Shown here: in pieces, positions 1 through 7,209 of the stretch
Position numbering within the stretch: position 1 is the first letter of the stretch
How the letters are laid out: each line of letters opens with the position of its first letter
NCBI RefSeq assembly: GCF_024172165.1
Contig: NZ_JAMZEB010000002.1
Location: forward strand, 11,177,001 to 11,241,000
Direction of reading: 5' to 3'
DNA: 64,000 bases
DNA from: Nonomuraea thailandensis
GTDB lineage: Bacteria > Actinomycetota > Actinomycetes > Streptosporangiales > Streptosporangiaceae
Notes under the pieces: generated by a model
The model's input: only the letters and a program-made list of their open reading frames with translations
The model's database searches: none
Told to the model about the DNA's origin: nothing
Translations under genes and position numbers: made by a program

Positions 1-60
1 GCGGCGATGAGGGTGTTGCCCGGGCAGATGGCCGGTGTGGTGGTGATCTCGGCGGAGTGA
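1..60 (+). CDS. 3' end of a possible gene cut by the window edge
   Basis: Frame 1 is open from the first base to a TGA at 58-60 and gives 19 residues ending VVVISAE. Codons are GC-rich at the third position, as expected for a coding tail. Nothing in so short a piece identifies a family. It may equally be a chance open frame, so the call is weak. Confidence 0.25.
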   Translation, partial: AAMRVLPGQMAGVVVISAE

Positions 61-449
61 GAGCGGGTGTGGTTCATGGCAGCCCCCGAAGCAGGTGAGC
101 GGATTGGGATGCCGCTCATGCCGCCAGAGGCCCCGTACAGAAATGGGACAGCTTCCGGGCAGACTTCGTCTCGGATAAAGATCACTTCAAGGGTGCGGGG
201 AGTGCCCAGAACTGCCTCTGACCTGGGCTGACATGGCTTTCAGTACCGTCGCGGGGCTGCTGCGCGCGCCGGTCCGGTCTGTGTACGCTTCTTGGCCGAA
301 AGCGTTCTGACCTGCGGAAACAGTGCTGAGGCGAGAATGGCAGGTCAAAGATGCGGAAACTCCGCAGCACCCCATGCGGGCAGGCAGAAGAGGGAACCGG
401 CGACGCTACCAACGAGGCGAATGCCCTGCTGGCTCGTTCGAACGTGGTC
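61..449. other. Gene-free stretch
   Basis: I see no credible coding frame here. The open frames that cross it continue antisense through the tRNA-like gene and have poor codon use. I saw no clear terminator. This is the DNA immediately 3' of the leftward tRNA-like gene. Confidence 0.4.
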
Positions 450-451
450 GG

Positions 452-525
452 CTTCGCCGGCCGGGCTCGAACCGGCGTCCACCCGGAATGCTGAGCCGGG
501 CGCTCTACCGCTGAGCTACGGCGAA
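452..525 (-). tRNA. tRNA-like gene with a 9-nt anticodon loop
   Basis: Read leftward, the sequence folds as a full cloverleaf. The acceptor stem is TTCGCCG/CGGCGAA and can be extended to 10 bp by flanking GGC/GCC. The D-arm is GCTC-AGCGGTA-GAGC, the anticodon stem CCCGG/CCGGG and the T-arm GCCGG-TTCGAGC-CCGGC. The loop between the anticodon stem halves is nine bases, CTCAGCATT, not seven. Taking U33 as the T at loop position 2 gives anticodon CAG, but the variable loop is short and unlike tRNA-Leu. Centring the loop gives AGC with a C where U33 should be. No CCA is encoded. It begins about 17 bases after the stop of the leftward gene at 543-2003, so the two may be co-transcribed. It could be a decayed tRNA, a frameshift-suppressor-like tRNA, or an element-borne tRNA-like RNA. 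Confidence 0.6.
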
Positions 526-542
526 GCCATTGATCATTATGG

Positions 543-2003
543 TCAGCCGGCGCCTTGGCCGCCACCGGGTTCGGGAGGAGCAGGCATCTCCCCGGTCACC
601 ACACCCGATTCGAACGCGCGCCGGATCTCCGCGTCACGCCCCGGCTTGACGTGCTTGCCGCTGAAGGCCCCCGCGCTGCGCAGCAACGACGCCCACACGG
701 GGTCGGCGATCTCGACCCCGTGCACGAGCTCGGGCGTCAGCTCGAAGAGTGGCACGCTGCGCTTCGGCCGCGGCGCGGTCCAGCCGCGCTGGCTCGCGAC
801 GATCCCGGCGCGCCCGCAGGCTTTCTCCACCTGTTGCCGGGTGCAGGAGGCTCTTCCGTTGAGCACGTCCCAGGGCAGGGGCAGCTGCGCCCATACGAGA
901 GTGTCGGGGTCCAGGTCCGAGCCGGTGCTGCGACGCCAGCGCACCAGGTCGTAGGCCATCAGCCGCATCACCTTGCCGGGGCAGGACACGTCCAGCAGGT
1001 GAAGCGCACCGGTCGCCATCAGGCATTCCAGCCATGACAGCCGAGCGGTGTTGTACGCCTGAGCGAGAAGGTTCCAGGTGGTGGAGTCGTCTCCGCGGTA
1101 CACGATCATGTCCTCGCGGTCGAAGTCGCTGCGCTCCCACACCTCCTCCAGGTGGTCCGCGCATTCGCGCATGGCCGTGGACCACATGCCGAGCAACCGG
1201 CCTCGCTCGGTGCCGGTCAGCCGCGTCAGCACCTGCGCGTTCGTGTACACCCACGAGATCATCGACCAGTCCGAGCCGTCCCCGCACCGCCGCAACAACA
1301 TCTGAGCGATCTCGTCGAACGCGTGCCCCCTGCCCGACAGCGAGAACTGGCGGCGCAGGTTCCTGCGGGCCACGTAATACGCGACAAAGTACGCCGCCGC
1401 CGGATCGCTCCGGAAGCGCTCCAGCGTGATCCGGGACGCGAACCCGGACCGCCCGATCAGCGTCAGACGCCTCTTGTCCTGTTCCCGGCGCAGCGTCCCT
1501 GCCTTGGCCTCCAGCCGGCGCAGCGCACGAAATCGCCGGTTGTACTGGCGTTTCGACACGTCGATGCCCGCTGCTGCGCGTTCCTCCCGATCCAGCCGGT
1601 CGTCAAGGAAGTCGCTGCGGCCCGGGGCCCAGCCGACCTCGCCACCCATCCGCGTGGCGAACGCCATGAGCGCGTCCGGCAGGTCGCCGTCCACCACGGC
1701 CGCCTCATCGAGCACCTCGAACAACCGCGCCGTAGCCGCTACCTGCCGCGCTCCGCCGACGGGCCGGGCGAAGTCCTCGCTCATCGAGGTCGCGTACCCG
1801 CGCCGTGCGCTGGAGTGGGCCGCTGCCCGATCCAGCAGCGCACGCTCCTGACCTGTCAGGCCGTGCCCTTCCGATCCCAGGGCCAGATCGGCTCGCAGGA
1901 TGAGTTCGGCGATGTCCTCGGGGCGCCGCCGTTGATCTAGTGATGCGTGCAACTCCGCCAGCATCGCGCCCGCCTCGTGATCATATTTGGTCACATTTCC
2001 CAT
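543..2003 (-). CDS. Hypothetical protein of 486 residues, no recognised domain
   Basis: A clear coding frame with strong third-position GC bias, but I do not recognise a family. The protein is soluble and rich in Arg, Asp and Trp. It has a basic helical stretch around residues 150-215 (repeated R, K and E, including RRFRALRRLEAKAG) and a central region with several Trp/Tyr. The C-terminus is Pro/Gly-rich. I chose the ATG at 2003; an in-frame TTG 36 bases upstream also exists, and neither has a good ribosome binding site. The gene ends 17 bases before the tRNA-like gene on the same strand, which suggests a shared transcript. The basic helices could bind nucleic acid, but that is inference only. 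Confidence 0.6.
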   Translation of the reverse strand: MGNVTKYDHEAGAMLAELHASLDQRRRPEDIAELILRADLALGSEGHGLTGQERALLDRAAAHSSARRGYATSMSEDFARPVGGARQVAATARLFEVLDEAAVVDGDLPDALMAFATRMGGEVGWAPGRSDFLDDRLDREERAAAGIDVSKRQYNRRFRALRRLEAKAGTLRREQDKRRLTLIGRSGFASRITLERFRSDPAAAYFVAYYVARRNLRRQFSLSGRGHAFDEIAQMLLRRCGDGSDWSMISWVYTNAQVLTRLTGTERGRLLGMWSTAMRECADHLEEVWERSDFDREDMIVYRGDDSTTWNLLAQAYNTARLSWLECLMATGALHLLDVSCPGKVMRLMAYDLVRWRRSTGSDLDPDTLVWAQLPLPWDVLNGRASCTRQQVEKACGRAGIVASQRGWTAPRPKRSVPLFELTPELVHGVEIADPVWASLLRSAGAFSGKHVKPGRDAEIRRAFESGVVTGEMPAPPEPGGGQGAG

Positions 2004-2148
2004 TATGAGGCGGTGGTAGTTGCCAAGTGGGTGGATCAAACGATCTCATCGCACCTCGCCAACCTGGGCAAACAGGGCTGAAGCGGGCGGGGAATCACGG
2101 CGCTGTTCGGGACATCCCTCCGAGCAGGGATGCTGATGGACGGTTTCT

Positions 2149-2167
2149 GTCCGGACATTGTCCGGAA
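2149..2167. repeat. TGTCCGGA direct repeat and palindrome upstream of the methyltransferase pair
   Basis: TGTCCGGACA is a perfect 10-bp palindrome at 2149-2158. It is followed at once by TTGTCCGGA (2158-2167) and then by a looser GTACGGAAAC. It lies in the 320-base gap between the leftward hypothetical gene (start 2003) and the rightward methyltransferase-like gene (start 2328), where an operator would sit. The same TGTCCGGA octamer occurs upstream of the HNH endonuclease gene, near 8408. A regulatory role is inference; the rest of the gap shows no gene. Confidence 0.35.
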
Positions 2168-2327
2168 CCTGTACGGAAACTCGCAGCCCGAACGCCAGCT
2201 CCGGGGGACCGTTGAGCGAGAGCATGACCGAGCCTTTGCCCGTCATCGTGTCCCAATTCGGTCTTCGACGCCGGTATTTAGAGAGGTGACAGGGACCAGG
2301 TGCCCCGGGTAACCGGGCCACACCACC

Positions 2328-3197
2328 ATGACACCACCCGCACATCCCGACCGTTCCGCCACCGACCGCCAGCCCGCTCGCGCAGTCGATAAACGCCATC
2401 TGCCGTTGAGCGTCTGGCCGGGCGCCGCAGACACCGAAGCCGTTCCTACCTGCCGCAGCGGCTGCTGCGTCCCGGTGAGCGGGCCGCTCGCTCGCCATCT
2501 GGTCACCGCCTGCACCCGGCTCGGTGACCTCGTGGTCGACCTGAACGCCTCCGACCACCACGTCATCTCCACCGCTCTGGCGATGGGCTGCCAGGCCACG
2601 GCCACCATCACCGACCCCGTCCTGGCCCGTGTCATCGGCCAAATCCTGGCGACCACCCACCCTGACCACGACCTGGCGGTCTCCGACCTCCGTCTCACCC
2701 GTCCCGACACCCTGCTCGCAGACCTCCGGCACCTGAAGGGAACTGCCTCCCTGGTCGTTCGCACCCACGCCTGCCCATCTCGGAGACACGAACGGACCAA
2801 CACGGTTGGACAGACGCACCTCGACCTGTCCGGAATGGCGGCGCTGCTGAAGCCCGGGGGCCATCTCGCCGTCGTAACCGGCCTGCATCACGGTCAGGAG
2901 GATCCCGTCGATCCGGCCCCAGCCCTGATCGCAGAGGCTCAGCGCGCAGGACTGCTGTACCTGCAGCACATCATCGCTCTGCGCGTCCCCGTTCGCGGCG
3001 AACGCCTTGAGCCACCCCTGACATGGGGCGTGCCGAGAACCGGAGCAGCGGACGGCGGCTTGCCCATCAGCGCCAGGGTGCACAGCGACCTGTACATCTT
3101 CACCCGGCCGCGGACCGCATCCATCACAAGCGCTGACGAGAACGTGACCGATCCGGTGCTGGGCGAGAGTGCCTGGCTGGAGGGAGAGCAGGCGTGA
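2328..3197 (+). CDS. Degenerate DNA-methyltransferase-like protein
   Basis: This 289-residue protein is laid out like its neighbour at 3194-4075. It has the same lead-in (GDLVVDLNASDHH against GDLVIDPMCGIGTT) at the place where S-adenosylmethionine binds, and a later LLKPGGHLAVVTG segment typical of the Rossmann methyltransferase fold. It lacks the glycine-rich motif I. Where the neighbour has TSPPY it reads VVRTHACPS, so both cofactor-binding and catalytic motifs are lost. I infer a non-catalytic partner subunit, for target recognition or regulation of the active enzyme. The stop overlaps the next gene's GTG start (GTGA), so the two proteins are probably made in equal amounts. The alternative is a decaying duplicate, but the frame is intact over its full length. 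Confidence 0.65.
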   Translation: MTPPAHPDRSATDRQPARAVDKRHLPLSVWPGAADTEAVPTCRSGCCVPVSGPLARHLVTACTRLGDLVVDLNASDHHVISTALAMGCQATATITDPVLARVIGQILATTHPDHDLAVSDLRLTRPDTLLADLRHLKGTASLVVRTHACPSRRHERTNTVGQTHLDLSGMAALLKPGGHLAVVTGLHHGQEDPVDPAPALIAEAQRAGLLYLQHIIALRVPVRGERLEPPLTWGVPRTGAADGGLPISARVHSDLYIFTRPRTASITSADENVTDPVLGESAWLEGEQA

Positions 3198-4075
3198 TCA
3201 AGATGACGACATCGGTATGGGCGACAGGCCAGCAGCCCTCCCGTAGCCAGCGACGGCACCGCTATCTCCCCGAATCGATGCAGCACCCCGGCAAGATGCT
3301 GCCCGCCATCGCCGCCCGCGCGATCGACACCTACACTCAGCCGGGCGACCTGGTCATTGATCCGATGTGCGGCATCGGCACCACCCTCGTCGAAGCTGTC
3401 CACCAGAGGCGCAACGCGGCCGGGGTGGAGTACGAGGCGGACTGGGCCAAGCTCGCCGTGGCCAACCTCGCCCACGCCCGCCGCCAGGGCGCCACCGGCT
3501 CCGGAACGGTGCTCGCCGGCGATGCCCGTGGCATCGCCCACCTGCTGCCCGACCTGGCGGGTCAGGCCGCGCTGGTGCTCACCTCGCCACCGTACGGGTC
3601 GGCGACTCACGGTCACATCCGCTCCACTCGTGACACCGGCGAGCCGGGCATCCACAAGTGGAACCAGCGCTACTCGCGCGATCGCGCCAACCTGGCCCAC
3701 CAGAGCCTTCCCGTACTGCTGGACGGCTTCGCCCAGATCCTCACGGGCTGCCGTGCGCTCCTGCGCTCCGACGGGGTCATCGCGGTGACGGTACGCCCGT
3801 ACCGCCATCGTGGAGAGCTCATTGATCTGCCTGGCCACGTCCAGAAGATCGCCGAACGCGTCGGGTTGGTGCTCGCTGACCGGATCGTCTGCCTGCTGTG
3901 CGGGCTGGGCCAGGACGCGATCCTGAACCGGGCCTCGTTCTTTCAGCTGCACGAGGCACGCAAGGGCTGGGCCCGCGGCCTTCCTATCCACGCGACCGCA
4001 CACGAAGATCTGTTGATCTTCTTTGACCGGACGCGTTCGCCCGCGACCACCTCTGGATACAGCAACGCCGCCTGA
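3194..4075 (+). CDS. DNA methyltransferase, N4-cytosine/N6-adenine type
   Basis: This 293-residue protein has the two defining motifs of an amino-methyltransferase. DPMCGIGTT (residues 56-64) is motif I for S-adenosylmethionine, and TSPPY (130-134) is the catalytic motif IV. The order, cofactor site first and catalytic site second, matches the N6_N4_Mtase/TRM11-like group. It should methylate exocyclic amino groups of cytosine or adenine in DNA; the target sequence cannot be read from the protein. The GTG start at 3194 overlaps the preceding stop and has a GGAGGGAGAG ribosome binding site. No cognate restriction gene is adjacent. Two methyl- or modification-dependent nucleases lie about 2 kb further right on the other strand. 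Confidence 0.85.
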   Translation: MIKMTTSVWATGQQPSRSQRRHRYLPESMQHPGKMLPAIAARAIDTYTQPGDLVIDPMCGIGTTLVEAVHQRRNAAGVEYEADWAKLAVANLAHARRQGATGSGTVLAGDARGIAHLLPDLAGQAALVLTSPPYGSATHGHIRSTRDTGEPGIHKWNQRYSRDRANLAHQSLPVLLDGFAQILTGCRALLRSDGVIAVTVRPYRHRGELIDLPGHVQKIAERVGLVLADRIVCLLCGLGQDAILNRASFFQLHEARKGWARGLPIHATAHEDLLIFFDRTRSPATTSGYSNAA

Positions 4076-4355
4076 AGAGGCAGAAGGCCCCAGGTTACGG
4101 AGAAACGGTCCCAGCCATCGCGCGAACATGCCGGGCGGCCTGACTTGACGACGGAACCGGAGGCGCGGGTTCATATGCCGCGCCCGCCCGCCTGGGACAC
4201 CCGCTATGCCAAGTGATCATCGTCGGCAGCTCCCAGCGGCGGGAGACAAGCCCGACCCGTCCGGGCACCCGAAAGGAGAGGTCCTCATGCATGACGGCTA
4301 GCACTGCCGCGAAACAGCGACCCAAGACCGCATGCGCACGTAGCGACATCGAGCC

Positions 4356-4607
4356 ATGCCGCGCTCACAAAAAGCGGCCCCAGCCTGGCCATACATCCGC
4401 CAAGACGTCCGCCAGGCCGAGGGCCATCCCACCCAGCTCACTGGAGAGGATGCATTCATCTTGCACCACCTTGCCCGCTCCCGCGCGGTCATCACGGTGA
4501 CCGATCGCCTCGACGGCCCGACAGACGACGGTCGTGCTGGCCAGCCGGCCGTTGCAACGCCCTACCACCCAGAGGCATCCCGCTCTTCCCGAGGCGGTGA
4601 CAGTTGA
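4356..4607 (+). CDS. Small hypothetical protein upstream of Xis
   Basis: An 83-residue frame with GC-rich third positions from about residue 10. It ends in a TGA that overlaps the TTG start of the excisionase-like gene, which suggests translational coupling. It lacks a good ribosome binding site of its own. A strong one (GAAAGGAGAGG, 4271-4281) lies upstream and serves an ATG at 4291 in another frame. The two frames cross at a run of five A near 4369-4373, so a frameshift joining them is possible. No family is recognised. Confidence 0.35.
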   Translation: MPRSQKAAPAWPYIRQDVRQAEGHPTQLTGEDAFILHHLARSRAVITVTDRLDGPTDDGRAGQPAVATPYHPEASRSSRGGDS

Positions 4608-4795
4608 GCAGGAACGACGAGCTGCTGACCGTCACCCAGGTCCTCCAGGAACTGGGCGGCGTTTCCCGCCGCACCTTCTACCGCTGGCGCCAGCTCGGCC
4701 GAGCTCCGGTCTGCATCCAGCTTCCCAACCTCGAACTCCGCGTCTGGCGGAGCGATCTCAACGCCTGGATCGAGTCACGGCGGGAAGCGGCATGA
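4604..4795 (+). CDS. Excisionase-like helix-turn-helix protein
   Basis: A 63-residue protein with the compact winged helix-turn-helix of the HTH_17/AlpA/Xis group: LLTVTQVLQEL, then SRRTFYRWRQLGRAP, then LELRVWRSDLNAWI. Such proteins bind bent sites near att and direct the integrase towards excision, or act as small activators. The start is a TTG with GAGGCGG upstream. Its stop overlaps the integrase ATG (ATGA at 4792-4795), as in many actinomycete integrative elements. Confidence 0.8.
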   Translation: MSRNDELLTVTQVLQELGGVSRRTFYRWRQLGRAPVCIQLPNLELRVWRSDLNAWIESRREAA

Positions 4796-6156
4796 GGACC
4801 ACCTACGACGTGAAGCTCGGCGGGATCCAGCAGCGCTCCAACCGGGGCACCACCGCCTACATCGCCCGATGGCGCATCGCCGGCAAGGAGAAGTGCAAGA
4901 GCTTCCGCACCAAAGGGCTGGCCACCGCCTTCATGTCCGATCTACGGCAGGCGACCAAGGCAGGGGAGGAGTTCGACGTCGCTACCGGGCTGCCGGTATC
5001 GATGCTGGGATCCGAGTCCATCGGGCCCTCCTTCCTGGAGTTCGCCCAGTCCTATGTTCTCCGGCGCTGGAACACGTCAGCGGCTCGAACGCGAGAAACG
5101 GACGCGTACGCGCTCCTGTCGCTGGTTCCCGCCCTGGTGGCAGACGCCCCTCGCCGTCCCGCAACCGAGGCGCTGCGGGAGGTGCTCCGGAATCACGTAC
5201 TCCTGCCAAGAAACCGGCGGCTGGAACTGACCGCGGCTCAAGCCGCAGCGCTGAACTGGCTGGAACGCGCGTCCCTGCCGCTGGCGGCTCTCGGGGAGCC
5301 GCACATCCTTCGTACAGCCCTGGAGGCCATCTCGATCACGTTCACCGGCTCCCCGGCCGGAGCGAACACGGTGCGCCGCAAGCGCGCCATCCTCCATCAC
5401 CTGCTCGAACATGCCGTAGAGCAGAAGGTGTTCAGCAGCAATCCGATGGACGGCATCAAATGGACAGCACCCAAGGCCGTCACGGTCATCGACCCTCGAA
5501 CGGTGGTCAACCCCGCCCAGGCGCGACAGCTCCTGGACGCCGTCCCCAAGGTAGGACGCCACCGGGGCGCACGGCTCAAGGCGCTGTTCGCCTGCATCTA
5601 CTACGCCGCACTCAGGCCGGAGGAGGCAGCCGACCTGCGGCTGAGGAACTGCACGTTGCCCGAATCAGGCTGGGGCCAGATCGTCCTGGAGAAGGCGCGG
5701 CCACAGGGAACGAAGCGGTGGACCAACTCAGGCGAGACCCACGAGTCCCGGAACCTGAAGCATCGAGCGGAAAAGGAAACACGAGAAATTCCGATCCCAC
5801 CCGTCCTGGTCGCCATCCTCCGCGAACACATCGCCGAGTTCGGCACAGCCAGGGACGGCAGGATCTTCCACACAGGCACGGGCGGCACCTACTCCAGCTC
5901 GGCGCACTCCTACGTCTGGCAGGAGGCCCGCAAACTCGCCCTCAGTCCGGAACAGATCACCTCGTCCCTGGCGGGGCGGCCATACGACCTGCGCCACGCG
6001 GCGGTCTCGTTGTGGTTGAACGCGGGCGTACCTGCTGTCGAAGTCGCCAAGCGGGCCGGGCACAGCGTCGAGGTGCTGCTGCGCGTCTACGCGAAGTGCA
6101 TGGACGGACAGCAGGAGCACATCAATTCAAAGATCAATGAGGTCCTGACCGAGTAG
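4792..6156 (+). CDS. int: Tyrosine recombinase / integrase
   Basis: This 454-residue protein has a SAM-like core-binding N-terminal part and a C-terminal tyrosine-recombinase domain. The catalytic motifs are visible: the first Arg in YYAALRPEEAADLR, then the RPYDLRHAAVSL box, then AGHSVEVLLRVYAKC with the conserved His and the nucleophilic Tyr. It should integrate and excise the element that carries it. The open frame extends further upstream, but the ATG at 4792, which overlaps the excisionase stop, is clearly the start. A strong terminator follows. No tRNA or other recognisable attachment site lies just downstream. Confidence 0.9.
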   Translation: MRTTYDVKLGGIQQRSNRGTTAYIARWRIAGKEKCKSFRTKGLATAFMSDLRQATKAGEEFDVATGLPVSMLGSESIGPSFLEFAQSYVLRRWNTSAARTRETDAYALLSLVPALVADAPRRPATEALREVLRNHVLLPRNRRLELTAAQAAALNWLERASLPLAALGEPHILRTALEAISITFTGSPAGANTVRRKRAILHHLLEHAVEQKVFSSNPMDGIKWTAPKAVTVIDPRTVVNPAQARQLLDAVPKVGRHRGARLKALFACIYYAALRPEEAADLRLRNCTLPESGWGQIVLEKARPQGTKRWTNSGETHESRNLKHRAEKETREIPIPPVLVAILREHIAEFGTARDGRIFHTGTGGTYSSSAHSYVWQEARKLALSPEQITSSLAGRPYDLRHAAVSLWLNAGVPAVEVAKRAGHSVEVLLRVYAKCMDGQQEHINSKINEVLTE

Positions 6157-6171
6157 GTCGCTGTAGCTGTC

Positions 6172-6205
6172 GACGGCCCCGGCTGCGCTGGGGCCGTCTC
6201 GCTTC
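6172..6205 (+). terminator. Rho-independent-type terminator after the integrase
   Basis: The arms GACGGCCCC (6172-6180) and GGGGCCGTC (6190-6198) pair perfectly around a 9-base loop and are followed by TCGCTT. It lies 15 bases after the integrase stop and also faces the leftward Mrr gene. Confidence 0.75.
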
Positions 6206-6264
6206 ACGACCATCGGCTGTTCTTCACGGTAGGGAAACCTGCTCCAACTTGTCTTGTTTGGTCG

Positions 6265-7155
6265 CTATATTCCTTGGAAGAAATTCGTGTCGATTGTCAC
6301 GTCTTCTACCTGGCGGATTGTTGTAGTGACTCCAATTCCGTACTCCTTGAGGAGATCGCAGAGCTGATCGCCATCAAAGAGATCGATGGGCACTGCCCCA
6401 TCGCGGGTGGCTTCCTGCTTGGCGGGCTCGGTGAACGTTCCTGTCGTGATCATCAACCCACGGTCGCCGCGTCTGCTCAACGCACCACGGAAGGCCTGTA
6501 CTTCAGGCGCGCCCACAGCCTCGCGGTAGCGCTTGCACTGGAAGAACACAGGGAAGCTGACGAGCGAGATCCGGTACTTCCCCCAGCAGTCGATGCCGCC
6601 GTCCCCCGACAGCTTGGTGACGTGGGTGTTGGAGAAGCCGGCCTCGCGCAGGGGTCGCTGTGACAGGCGTTCGAAGGCGTCCGCGGGCATCGCGAGCAGG
6701 GCCTGACGGAGAACCTCGCGCCAGCCTTCCTGTCCGGCCTCCACGTCGCTGCTGCCAGGAACCGGCAGCTCCTGTTGCGGAGGAGTAGACGCCTCTTGTT
6801 GCAGATCGGTGGTCTGCTCGCTCTCCTGTCGCTGCCTGTTCCGAACGGCTGTCTGGTAGCCCCTGTGGAGCTTCTCGATCTCGTCCAGCCGTACCGTGCG
6901 CCCGTACTCGGTGAGAGACCACACCCGCTTGCTGTTGGTGAGGAGCCCCATGCCCTTGAGGTAACTCCGCGCCCAGCCGATCCGCTCCTCCAGCAGGCTC
7001 TTCGACCGCCTCTTGTTGAGGACGGCCTGCTGTTCTTCCGAGTACTGCTCGTTCTCGATGAGCTTGGAGCTGATCTCAGTGATTGATCCGGAACCATCGA
7101 GGTCTCGGACAGTCGTGAGGGTAGGCCATAAAAGGTCCTTGTAGGTGGGCACCAT
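6265..7155 (-). CDS. Mrr-like type IV restriction endonuclease
   Basis: A 296-residue protein with the two-part Mrr layout. An N-terminal winged-helix domain (about residues 1-95; YKDLLWPTL, then ARSYLKGMGLL and WSLTEYGR) should read modified DNA. A Gln/Glu-rich linker follows, and the C-terminal half is a PD-(D/E)XK nuclease. In it, GDGGID (Asp189) and FFQCK (Gln206, Lys208) form the Mrr_cat active site, followed by ITTGTFTEPA and IDLFDGDQLCDLL. Enzymes of this kind cut DNA carrying foreign methylation. I start at the ATG at 7155; a GTG 12 bases upstream is possible. It lies end to end with another modification-dependent nuclease gene on the same strand. Confidence 0.88.
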   Translation of the reverse strand: MVPTYKDLLWPTLTTVRDLDGSGSITEISSKLIENEQYSEEQQAVLNKRRSKSLLEERIGWARSYLKGMGLLTNSKRVWSLTEYGRTVRLDEIEKLHRGYQTAVRNRQRQESEQTTDLQQEASTPPQQELPVPGSSDVEAGQEGWREVLRQALLAMPADAFERLSQRPLREAGFSNTHVTKLSGDGGIDCWGKYRISLVSFPVFFQCKRYREAVGAPEVQAFRGALSRRGDRGLMITTGTFTEPAKQEATRDGAVPIDLFDGDQLCDLLKEYGIGVTTTIRQVEDVTIDTNFFQGI

Positions 7156-7209
7156 TGGGCTCGTCACAGGGAAATCATCGCAGAGAGGCCCGACAATTTC
7201 GATCGCAGG

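Larger units (their letters stand above)
2328..6156 (+). mobile_element. Putative small integrative element: methyltransferase pair, Xis, Int
   Basis: Five rightward genes sit in a row: a degenerate methyltransferase-like gene, a methyltransferase, a small ORF, an excisionase-like helix-turn-helix gene and a tyrosine integrase. The set is closed by a strong terminator. Xis and Int overlap by ATGA, the arrangement typical of actinomycete integrative elements. I see no replication or transfer genes and no direct-repeat att sites at the ends, so this may be a remnant or a defence cassette carried by an integrase. The boundaries given are only those of the gene cluster. Confidence 0.35.

Noticed and set aside
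4533..4791. N-terminal extension of the first integrase frame
   Set aside because: It overlaps the excisionase-like gene in another frame, and the ATGA overlap at 4792 marks the true start.
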